Below, piece after piece: positions 38,087-47,003 of a DNA stretch of 63,250 nucleotides. The DNA lies in NCBI GenBank assembly GCA_016721305.1, contig JADKIH010000018.1:1-63250 (forward strand). Direction: 5' to 3'. This DNA comes from Bacteroidota bacterium. Lineage in GTDB: Bacteria; Bacteroidota; Bacteroidia; AKYH767-A; 2013-40CM-41-45. Numbering within the stretch: position 1 is the first letter of the stretch; each line of letters begins with the position of its first letter. Below the pieces are notes generated by a model. The model did no database searches, was not told the origin of the DNA, and saw nothing but the letters and a program-made list of their open reading frames with translations. The translations under genes were made by a program, and so were the position numbers.

Positions 38087-38884
38087 ATGAAACCAAAGGA
38101 AAAGGATGTGCTAGACTATCTGCCTCATTCAGTACAAGTTTTTCTAAATGAAGCCGGGGAAATTACGCGCTTTGCCATTCGCTTCTTTAAGCAAGTGCTC
38201 GGACCGCCGTATGAATTCAAAGAAACCGCTCGCCAATCTTTTGATATCGGTTATCGCTCGCTCCCGTTAATAGGAATAACAGCTTTTATTATCGGCTTAG
38301 TACTCACTCTGCAATCACGTCCAACTCTTGCTGAGTTTGGAGCTGAATCATGGCTACCAAGTATGGTCGGTATTTCGATCATCAGGGAAATTGGCCCGGT
38401 TGTATTTGCACTTATTTGCGCCGGAAAAATCGGCTCAAGTATCGGAGCTGAACTCGGCTCTATGAAAGTAACAGAGCAAATCGATGCAATGGAAGTGAGC
38501 GGAACAAATCCGTTTAAATATATCGTCGTTACTCGTATCATCAGTACTACGCTTACGATTCCGATTTTAATCGTCATAGGTGATGCGATCGCACTTTACG
38601 GAAGCTATCTCGCCGTGAATATTCGCGCTTCGGTGAGTTTTACATTGTTCTTCAAGCAAGTCTTCGAAAGTCTTCAGTTCAGCGATGCGATACCGGCATT
38701 GATAAAGACTTTCTTCTTTGGATTTGCTATTGGCCTGGTGGGATGTTACAAGGGCTATAATTCGAAGAAGGGAACAGAGGGAGTAGGACGATCTGCTAAC
38801 TCTGCCGTGGTAGTTTCTTCGCTCATGGTTTTTCTGCTCGATTTAATCGCCGTACAGATCACACAATTTTTCGGATTTCTCTAA
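38087..38884 (+). CDS. mlaE: MlaE-type ABC transporter permease
   Basis: Inner-membrane permease of an MCE lipid-transport system that moves phospholipids between the membranes. 265 residues with five to six membrane segments. Family motifs are GAELGSMKVTEQIDAMEVSGTNPFKYIVVTR and FGFAIGLVGCYKGYNSKKGTEGVGRS. ATG 38087 is preferred: GGAGGG at 38074-38079 is an unusually clear Shine-Dalgarno for this phylum. Earlier in-frame starts (38045, 38051) exist. Stop and the mlaF ATG overlap by one base. Confidence 0.94.
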   Translation: MKPKEKDVLDYLPHSVQVFLNEAGEITRFAIRFFKQVLGPPYEFKETARQSFDIGYRSLPLIGITAFIIGLVLTLQSRPTLAEFGAESWLPSMVGISIIREIGPVVFALICAGKIGSSIGAELGSMKVTEQIDAMEVSGTNPFKYIVVTRIISTTLTIPILIVIGDAIALYGSYLAVNIRASVSFTLFFKQVFESLQFSDAIPALIKTFFFGFAIGLVGCYKGYNSKKGTEGVGRSANSAVVVSSLMVFLLDLIAVQITQFFGFL

Positions 38885-39636
38885 TGACACAATACCAAAA
38901 TATAACTCCGGTGCCGGTGATTGAAATTCAATCGCTGGTGAAGTCATTTGGAGACAATCATGTTTTGCGAAATTATAGTCTGACAATCAATCAAAGTGAG
39001 AATATTGTTGTATTGGGTAAATCGGGTTGCGGTAAATCGGTTTTGATAAAATGTATTGTCGGATTACTTCCTTATGAGGGCGGGTCTTTGCGTGTATTCG
39101 GACAGGAAGTTTCGAAGCTAACACAAATTGAGCTCGATGAAATTCGCGCACGAATTGGTTTTGTTTTTCAGAGCAGTGCCTTGTACGACAGTATGACGGT
39201 TCGCGAAAATCTGGAATTCCCGCTGCGACGTCACGGGAAGCATAAAACACGTGCCGAGATTGATGAAATGGTGAAAGAGACTTTGGAAAATGTCGGCCTG
39301 CTGAATGCCATCAATCTGATGCCATCTGAGCTTTCCGGTGGTATGAGAAAGCGAATAGGATTGGCCAGAGCACTCATTCTGCATCCGGAAGTTATGTTGT
39401 ATGATGAACCAACAACAGGTCTCGATCCTATTACGTCAAGAGAGATTATCAATCTGATGCTCGATGTTCAGAAAAAGTACAATACGACATCAATCATCAT
39501 TTCGCACGATATGAATTGTGCAAAATTGACGGCAAATAAATTGTCCGTCATGGTCGATGGAATAAATTATATGGAAGGTTCTTTCGATGAAGTTAGTAAT
39601 GCGAAGGACCAAAAAGTTCACCCGTTTTTTGAATAA
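38884..39636 (+). CDS. mlaF: MlaF-type ABC transporter ATPase
   Basis: Energises the MlaE permease. 250 residues with Walker A VLGKSGCGKSVLIK, Q-loop GFVFQSSALYDSMTV, signature SELSGGMRKRIGLARAL, Walker B VMLYDEPTTGLDP and switch His in IIISHDMNC. It overlaps mlaE by one base and is two bases from mlaD, so translation is probably coupled. Confidence 0.96.
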   Translation: MTQYQNITPVPVIEIQSLVKSFGDNHVLRNYSLTINQSENIVVLGKSGCGKSVLIKCIVGLLPYEGGSLRVFGQEVSKLTQIELDEIRARIGFVFQSSALYDSMTVRENLEFPLRRHGKHKTRAEIDEMVKETLENVGLLNAINLMPSELSGGMRKRIGLARALILHPEVMLYDEPTTGLDPITSREIINLMLDVQKKYNTTSIIISHDMNCAKLTANKLSVMVDGINYMEGSFDEVSNAKDQKVHPFFE

Positions 39637-39638
39637 TC

Positions 39639-40595
39639 ATGAATAAAGAAATCAGCCGTAATATCCGTCTCGGGTTATTTGTAATAGCCGGCATCGTCCT
39701 TTTGATTTTTGGTTTGTATTCAATCGGATCAAATAAGAATATGTTTACAAAGTCGTTTACTTTGGAATCATATTTCTATGATGTGAACGGGCTTTCTGTC
39801 GGAAATAATGTCCGCTATTCAGGTATCGATGTCGGAACAGTTCAGAAAATAGAAATCATCAACGACTCTTCTGTTCGTGTGGTGATGATTATTGAAGAGA
39901 AATTGAAGGACTTTATCCGAAAAAATTCTATCGCCAGTATTGGAACCGATGGATTGATGGGAAATAAGTTGGTCAATATCTCTGCCGGTACATCAAATGC
40001 TTCTATGGTTGAGAATAACGACCGAATTGCTTCCTTAAAAGCTGTCAATACCGATGAGATGCTTCGAACACTCGACATGACGAATTCTAATATCGCTCTA
40101 ATTTCAGCAAACTTAAAAGATATTACTCAGAATGTTTACCAAAGCAGGGGAACACTGTACACGGTACTTATGGATACCGCTCTCGCGCGCAGCGTAAGTC
40201 AGTCGATACGAAATATCGAAGGAATCAGCCTGAACCTTAAACAAACATCGGTACAATTAGCTAGCCTGGTAAGCGATGTAAATGGAGGCAAAGGTCCTTT
40301 GGGAGTAATGCTGAAAGACACTGCGCTTTCCGGCGATCTAAAAACTTCTGTCGAAAAGATCAAAGAAGGCAGCGAAGAATTTTCACGAATCACGAAAGAT
40401 GTTTCCGTCCTCATGCAACAGATTAACTCAGGAAACGGTGTAGTAAACGGCCTGCTGACAGATTCTCTCATGGCAGATGAGTTGAAGAAAAGTATCACGA
40501 ATCTCCAATCTGCTTCTCAAAAGCTTGATCAGGATTTGGAAGCGCTGCAACATAGTTTTTTGTTGAGGAGGTATTTTCGGGGGAAAAGTAAGTAG
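39639..40595 (+). CDS. mlaD: MlaD-type MCE-domain substrate-binding protein
   Basis: 318 residues. N-terminal membrane anchor (about 9-30), a single MCE domain (SYFYDVNGLSVGNNVRYSGIDVGTVQKIEI ... GLMGNKLVNIS, about 38-115), then a long helical C-terminal part with heptad character. The protein forms the periplasmic lipid-passing ring of the Mla system. Its TAG stop (40593-40595) falls inside the first unit of the downstream TAAGTAG array, so the array begins within the coding end. Confidence 0.94.
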   Translation: MNKEISRNIRLGLFVIAGIVLLIFGLYSIGSNKNMFTKSFTLESYFYDVNGLSVGNNVRYSGIDVGTVQKIEIINDSSVRVVMIIEEKLKDFIRKNSIASIGTDGLMGNKLVNISAGTSNASMVENNDRIASLKAVNTDEMLRTLDMTNSNIALISANLKDITQNVYQSRGTLYTVLMDTALARSVSQSIRNIEGISLNLKQTSVQLASLVSDVNGGKGPLGVMLKDTALSGDLKTSVEKIKEGSEEFSRITKDVSVLMQQINSGNGVVNGLLTDSLMADELKKSITNLQSASQKLDQDLEALQHSFLLRRYFRGKSK

Positions 40596-40645
40596 TAAGT
40601 AGTAAGTAGTAAGTAGTAAGTAGTAAGTAGTAAGTAGTAAGTGGT
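40586..40645 (+). repeat. TAAGTAG tandem array at the mlaD stop
   Basis: About eight units of the 7-base word GTAAGTA/TAAGTAG beginning before the stop codon. The same word as in the arrays at 29.4 kb. No inverted partner is seen nearby. It is followed by a diverged duplicated spacer (GGCTTCGAA...GGTAATTAGAAATTAG, twice in 40670-40790). Confidence 0.8.
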
Positions 40646-40806
40646 GGCGGCTTGGGTGGGGCAAGTGATTGGCTTCGAACGGGGTGATTGGTAAATGGTA
40701 ATTAGAAATTAGTAATTAGCGGGCGGCTTGATGGGTGCAGAGGGCCGGCTTCGAAGATTGAAATTGGTAATTAGAAATTAGAAATTTGTTAGTCGCTAGC
40801 TAAGGA

Positions 40807-41208
40807 CTAATCAACAAACACCGCTTCGGTTAACTCTGCGTCGGTCATTTGTTCGGTGCGGCGGATTAGGATGGAAGTGAGGTGACGTTTTTCTTTTTCG
40901 ATGAGATAGTTTCTGAATTCTTCCGTGGCAGTGCCGGGACCGAAGAGGAAAATTTGGTCGAAGTTTTTGATGGAATGATAGATGGCGGCAAAAAAACGGT
41001 GCAACTCTTCTATCTCTATGTGATGCTTTGAGTATTCGTTATTAGAAGAACGATGGTTGCCCATTCGGATACCGTCGGGTTGTTCTCCTGCTATACGTAA
41101 ATTGGTTTCATGCATTGATTTTACGGGCTCAATTATTCCATTTGGGTAAATAATTCTGGCGTGAACGTGATCAAGCCAAATGCCGACTTTGTGGGTTTTT
41201 TCGATCAT
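40807..41208 (-). CDS. Small eRF1 domain 3-like (translational machinery-type) protein
   Basis: 133 residues. N-terminal strand KVGIWLDHVHARII and C-terminal FDQIFLFGPGTATEEFRNYL resemble the small bacterial proteins related to eRF1/Pelota domain 3, which carry an xWLDHxxA motif and a GPG-x-A segment. No signal or membrane segments. Divergent from the universal stress protein gene with a 147-base shared upstream region. Biochemical role unknown; the family link is from motif resemblance only. Confidence 0.6.
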   Translation of the reverse strand: MIEKTHKVGIWLDHVHARIIYPNGIIEPVKSMHETNLRIAGEQPDGIRMGNHRSSNNEYSKHHIEIEELHRFFAAIYHSIKNFDQIFLFGPGTATEEFRNYLIEKEKRHLTSILIRRTEQMTDAELTEAVFVD

Positions 41209-41355
41209 CGCAGTAAAGTTTAAAGGTTTAATTGAGCGTAAACGTATGCTTTATAAGTCGGCTATTAGTTGATTCAAATCACTGCTTGTCTTGATACGCA
41301 TCAATGCTATTTCTTCGTTTTTAAGCCAACTTTGGAGATATAAAACACTACGGCT

Positions 41356-42183
41356 ATGATGAAAATTCTTTGTCCTACCGACTTTTCGGAAGTTGCATCT
41401 TCAGGGATTGAATATGCAGCAAGGCTTGCTCAACAATTGTCTGCACGCCTGACTTTACTCAATGTTCAAAAGATGAATATGGGCGAAGGCGTTACCATGT
41501 TTGCAGGAGGTGAACGAGAATCGCTGCGTAATGCCGTCGATTCTGAAATCGCTCTTCGAAAAATTTGTGCTGAAGTTGAAAAGACTTTCAAAATTCCTTG
41601 CGATGAAGAAGTGATTCCTGCTTTTGATTCTCTCGCCGGTGTCATCGCTGATCTCGAACGAAATTATGATCTCATCGTTGTTGCCACAAACGGATCTGAT
41701 TCTTTCTTCCCGTTCGATACCGGTACGAATAGCTACAGGATTACTGAAAAAGTGAAAGCACCTGTTCTTATTGTTCCTAATAATTATCAGTTTGAACCTA
41801 TTCATAAGCTGATTTACGCAACCGATTACTCTAAAGACGATCGTGAATTTGTTGTACAGCTTCGAATATTTTTACAATCATTCCGACCGCAAATTGAACT
41901 GGTTCACCTGAGCTCCAGCGAGAGTGTGGTAGGCAAAGAGTTATTCAGATCGTTCTCCGATTATCTCGACGAAAGTCTGGGTTATGATTCACGACTTACC
42001 TTCAAACGCCTGATCACTGACGATTTTCCTAAACAATTACGAAGTGAAGTCGATCAAAGTAATGCCGGACTGCTTGTGCTGAGCTATGTGCCACATAATT
42101 TTATCTACAAGCTGACCAGTAAGAGTCTGATCAAAGAGATGATAGCTGATTTGCCGGTACCGTTGCTGGTCTTTCATAAATAA
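41356..42183 (+). CDS. Universal stress protein, tandem UspA domains
   Basis: 275 residues. The first UspA domain (MKILCPTDFSEVASSGIEYAARLAQ, ... YDLIVVATNGS) is followed by a second (KLIYATDYSKDDREFV, ... NAGLLVLSYVP). ATG 41359 is an equally good start. The first domain has a disturbed ATP loop (GSDSFFPFDTG), and the second lacks GxxG, so nucleotide binding is uncertain. Part of the 34-42 kb stress block. The upstream CAACTTTG resembles a -7 box. Confidence 0.93.
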   Translation: MMKILCPTDFSEVASSGIEYAARLAQQLSARLTLLNVQKMNMGEGVTMFAGGERESLRNAVDSEIALRKICAEVEKTFKIPCDEEVIPAFDSLAGVIADLERNYDLIVVATNGSDSFFPFDTGTNSYRITEKVKAPVLIVPNNYQFEPIHKLIYATDYSKDDREFVVQLRIFLQSFRPQIELVHLSSSESVVGKELFRSFSDYLDESLGYDSRLTFKRLITDDFPKQLRSEVDQSNAGLLVLSYVPHNFIYKLTSKSLIKEMIADLPVPLLVFHK

Positions 42184-42206
42184 TAGCTCAGTGGTGAGTT
42201 AGTTTT

Positions 42207-42240
42207 AAGCAGGCAGAGAGTTTCGCTGCCTGCTTTTTCT
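42207..42240 (+). terminator. Terminator of the universal stress protein gene
   Basis: AAGCAGGCAG / CTGCCTGCTT, 10 bp stem, 9-base loop, then T-rich TTTTCTTTTT. Confidence 0.9.
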
Positions 42241-42782
42241 TTTTCGTTGAATGGAGAATTTTAGGATTGAATTCTTGATTTTCCTTCAAAGCGTATGTTC
42301 AAAGTGATGGTTTTGTTCTGACAAAGGGGATAAGATATGTCTGAACAAATGTTCATCCGAATTGCTCAAGCTTTACACAATTAAGAACTGTAAGAAAGTG
42401 TCTTATTTATTTCCTGAAATGAATTGCGTATTTGTGAAAGAGCAGATTTCATTTTTTGAAATTTTAACGTATCCGGTTATTGCTAGTGAAATCGCACAGG
42501 GAAAGCTTTGAAAATTACAAGTCGATAAGTACTCTGCTTTTCAGCTATTTACAAATTGTTCGTTTGCCGGAACGATGAAAAGGCGCAAAATGTATTGTTT
42601 TCGAAATTTTCGCATATCCGAATGGTGGCTTTCGAAGTAAGAGGACATGTATCTATTTAGAATAATTCCGAAATAGTTTGATGGGGATTCCATATGGAAA
42701 TGCCATGAACATTTCGCGAATTGTTTGCGAGCGATACAACACACCCAATTTATCAATTTCATTTTTAGCCCACCACCTAACA
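42241..42782. other. 542-base AT-rich spacer upstream of the 42783 adhesin gene
   Basis: No ORF or RNA supported. It contains the perfect palindrome TGAACA-AA-TGTTCA at 42342-42355. The sequence just before ATG 42783 (CCCACCACCTAACA) is similar to that before ATG 57967, as if the paralogues share a leader. Confidence 0.4.
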
Positions 42783-45700
42783 ATGACACACTTGTTATTT
42801 ATTAATGCGCATGATGCTATTTTATATATTAAGCATCAGCTTCGGTTATTACTTTTAGTAACTACCATTCTCCTGATCAATTCAGAAGCACACGCTGTTG
42901 CCACGATTACGAAGGCTACGGGTGGAACATCTATTCCTGCCGATAGAGCAGAGAATGCTATTGTTCCGTCTTACACCACTCTCGGAAACGTTGTCATTAC
43001 AGAAGGTGCTGTCACTGATTTTGCCGTAGGAACTAACGTCACCTTTACGTTAATTGCCCCGAGCGGATGGAAATTCAATCCGTTTTTTCCGGTATCTGTT
43101 TCTGCAACACCGGGCGGCGATATCAGCTCAACGATGGTCGTGTCCGTTACAGCAACTCTCATCACTCTTCAAACAACGGTATCGGGTACATCTAATTTCG
43201 ATGCACTCACCATTTCCGGAGTGCAGGTGAGAGCAAATGAAGGTGGTAATATTCCGACTTCAGCTAATATCACCAAAGGTGGTACAGAAGTCATTTCGGG
43301 TTGTTCTGCAGGTGCTGTTCTTGCTAATTTATCGCAAGCTGCCGGAGCAGTGAATAAGCTGCTGGTCACTCTGCCCGGGCAAACATTCTCCGACGCAAGC
43401 TTGTTCTCTACAAGCGGAAACTCAGGAACTCCGACTGCTCAGACTGCCGGTACGGCATTTACAATAACAAAAATTAGAGCGGTCGATCAGTTTTATAATG
43501 TGGTCACTTCTTATTTTGGCACGAAGACTCTTACTTATAGCGGTCCTTCCAATGGCTTAACTGCTCCGACTTATGTTACTAATGTGAGTTTTGCCAGTGG
43601 TGTGTCATCAACGGCATTAACGACGAATCTTAAAAAAGCAGAGACGGTTAGCATTTCAGTTTCTGATGGAACTTATTCTGGCCCGGCCTCAACATCGCTG
43701 ACGGTGAATCCGGGTGTGCATACTAAGTTTCTTGTTCAAAATACTTCAGGAGGAAATATCGGAATTCAAATTACCGACATGCCTTTCAATATTAAAGTAA
43801 CGGCTGCCGATGCAAACAATAACGCGTGTTCGACAGGCCCAAATACTTTTACCGGAACAGCTGATATTACCTCGACAGGGACGATGACTTCCGGCGACGG
43901 TACTACTGCTTCGTTTACAGCCGGTGTTCTCTCACCTTGGTCGGTTTCGATTTCAGACGGCGGTACTTTTACAATTACCGCTACAAACTCTGCCGGAATA
44001 CAAACCGGTGCGAGTAATTCATTCCAGGTAACATACCCACCGGCATCGGTTTCGGCATTGTTTCCTACATGTATTACACCCGGCGATCCTGATTTCGACC
44101 TCGAAGTTGATGGTTCAAATTTCACTCCTTCGTCGATAGTACGATTTAATGGAGTGGATCGTATTACGACTTATATTGATCCGTTTACTCTTATCGCTGC
44201 AATTCCTGCTTCTGATATTGCCACACCTGATGTTTATGATATTACGGTTTATGTTCCCGGTACCGGTACTACTGCACCGCTTACTTTAAATATGAATAGC
44301 TCCGTAACTGATAACGTTTCTATTTGTGATGGTTCGTTTCATGTATTGCCGGATGGTTCAATAGAGAGCATGGCAGGTACATACATCTCTGTTATTCCAA
44401 GCGTTTCCGGATGCGACAGTACAATTACAACAAATCTGACAGTGACTCCAAGTCCGAGCCGCGATGAGTATGTTGATATTTGTCCGGGAGCAATTTACAC
44501 TCTGCCTGATGGCACTCCGCAGGATACTCCGGGAATGTATACTTCAATTGTAACAAATATTTCCGGCTGCGACAGTGTGATTACAACGTATCTCGGTTTT
44601 CATTCAACGCCGATGATTATAGCAACGCCTGTGCAAATCGATTGCTTTGGTGGACGCGGGAGCGTAAATCTTTCGGCAGTAAGCGGAACAGCGCCATATA
44701 CTTTTGGCGGTGATGCTACTTCGAATCTGGTCGAAGGTGATTATGATTATACAGTAACTGATGCAAATGGCTGCGAGGATTATACAATTGCAACGATTGA
44801 TCCGGCTCCTGATGCTCTTGATTTAATAGCTACTCCAACTCAAATCGACTGCCATGGAAATACAGGTAGTGTGGATTTAGTTGCTGAAGGAGGAACACCT
44901 TCTTATACAATTTCAGGTGACTCGACCATCGATCTGACTGCCGGTGTTTATCACTATCAGGTGACCGATAATAATGGTTGTGTTGCTTACGCTAATGCAA
45001 CAATTTCGACGGCTCCTGCTGCATGAAATGCAACAGCTTCATCGGTTGCTACGCCTTGTGGCGGTTCTACCGGAGTTGCCACGGTGAATGTTTCAGGCGG
45101 TACTCCTCCTTATTCATATATGTGGGATGCTTCGCCTCTCGACGCAAATTCAATTTCAGGATTAACACCGGGTGTTTATACCGTGGAAATTACCGATAGT
45201 CGTGGGTGTGCAATGACGAAGTCGGTCACTGTCGCGAGCTCGAATCCAATTACGGTTAATATTACAGGTAGCACGGGAATTTGTCCGGGCGGAACGGCAT
45301 CGCTCTGTGCGGGTGCGGGTTTTGATACTTATCTCTGGAGTACGGGCGAAACTACACAATGTATTACACCAAATACAGTAGATACATTTACGGTTACCGT
45401 TACAGATATCAATGGTTGTACAGGTGTGAAAAGTGTCGCTACTCACGCGAGCACTACGCCGAATTGCACCATCACCGGAGGAGCTTTATGCTTAAACTCT
45501 GTACTGATACTTAGAGCACCGACAGGTTATGCTTCTTATACATGGAGCAATAATGTGCACACTTCAACAAATAATGTGCGCAGCGCCGGAACTTACTCGG
45601 TGACGGTGAGAAATAGCGATGGTTGTGCAAGTACTTGCTCTTACACGGTGAATAGCCCGTTGCGAGTAACAAGCACAAAATCGGATGCAAAGTGTTCCAA

Positions 45701-46814
45701 TGAATTCAAAGGCTCGGCAACCGTTAATGCCAGCGCAGGAATTCCACCATATACTTACTTGTGGAGTAATGGAGCAACAACGGCTACCGTGACCGGATTG
45801 ACAGGCGGAAGCTACACTTCTCGCGTGACCGATGCAGGCGGATGCTTAGTTGTTTCGTCATCGGTTATCAATGTGAATAAAACAACTTCCGATTATTCAT
45901 CGAGCGCCATAAATTTCAATTCAAATGCAATTGCTCAAAATACCTACATCTGGTTTACAGCGGTTGCGAATGTAACATACACGGGAAATTACCCGGTAAC
46001 GATTCGTTTCATCAATCAAAATATCAATACCGTCGGACTGAATCTTATTCCTGCCGATGCGAAGCTCATTATTACCAATGCCGTTTCTCAGGCGTCGACA
46101 ACTTTTGTGAATGGTGAATGGGTTACGACCGCTCCACCGAATATCACCGGTAATTACTTTGTTTCCGGTTTTGCTCATCAGGCTCCGGCTGCGATTGCCG
46201 CCAATCTGAATGCCGTGAAGTGGAGAGGGATCTGGACGGCTTCATCAAGTTGCGTAACGAAGATTAAATGGAAATGGTCGGCTGCGACGTATTCAAACTT
46301 CTCAACGGTTAACTCTGCTATCAGCATTCAACCGGTTGATGATGCTTCGGCATCTCCTTTCGGAAATAGCGACTTAGCGGGTACTCCTGAAAATTTCAAA
46401 GCATTCTGTATTCCGGGAGCTTTGAGTACGGGTGGTACCGACTACATCGGAACATACTCGGCACTCATCAGCCGCGTGCCATGCTCTACACCTGATGTCT
46501 GCAATGTATTGCGTATCGGTGATATGGTTTCGGCCGGTGAAGGAAGCTCTACGATGATGGTGAATGCTTATCCGAATCCGTTCAGTTCTAAAACAACAAT
46601 TGAATTCGAACGCGCCGATGCATCCGGACATTTAACGATCGACATCTACTCGATGACAGGACAAAAAATGACTCGCATTTACGATAACGATATCGAAGCA
46701 GGTGTTGTTTACACGATCGATTTCGATGCCGGTGATCTTTCGAGCGGAATTTACTTCTACAAGTTGGTATGTGATGGGGAAGAGGTGAGAGGAAAATTGT
46801 ACCTGCAGAAATAA
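42783..46814 (+). CDS. Large T9SS adhesin-like protein with SprB repeats; one in-frame TGA
   Basis: About 1,343 codons. The signal peptide ends near LINSEAHA. The N-terminal region (TITKATGGTSIPADRAENA, IRAVDQFYNVVTSYFGTKTLTY) is paralogous to the 57967 protein. Two CDGxxxxLPDG ... GCDSxIT units and SprB-type repeats follow (QIDCHGNTGSVDLVAEGGTPSY), then a beta-rich domain (NTYIWFTAVANVTYTGNYPV) and a type A sorting domain (AYPNPFSSKTTIEF ... GKLYLQK). The frame continues across TGA 45024-45026 (AAA-stop-NATASSV). ATG 42783 is chosen because of the conserved leader and signal peptide; an earlier frame start (42678) exists. Confidence 0.86.
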
Positions 46815-46833
46815 TGCTGCTAAAGATTTATCT

Positions 46834-46873
46834 AAAAGGCCGGTTAAAATTCGATTTTTAACCGGCCTTTTTA
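46834..46873 (+). terminator. Terminator of the 42783 gene
   Basis: AAAAGGCCGGTTAAAA / TTTTTAACCGGCCTTTTT, a 13-16 bp stem. Confidence 0.92.
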
Positions 46874-46925
46874 TTTCTGATTGTTCATTCAATATTACTT
46901 CATGAATGCTGATCTTCGATTAATC

Positions 46926-46968
46926 AAAAAGGGCTAAGACCGATGAATTTCGATCTTAGCCCTTTTTG
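46926..46968 (-). terminator. Terminator of the 47004 gene
   Basis: AAAAAGGGCTAAGA / TCTTAGCCCTTTTT with flanking CG pairs; A and T tracts on both sides, so it works in both directions. Confidence 0.9.
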
Positions 46969-47003
46969 TTTTGTGCATTCTTTCACTGAATGCAATTATT
47001 CGT

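Noticed and set aside
45024..45026. TGA recoded as an amino acid
   Set aside because: Other intact genes in the window end in TGA, so reassignment is unlikely.
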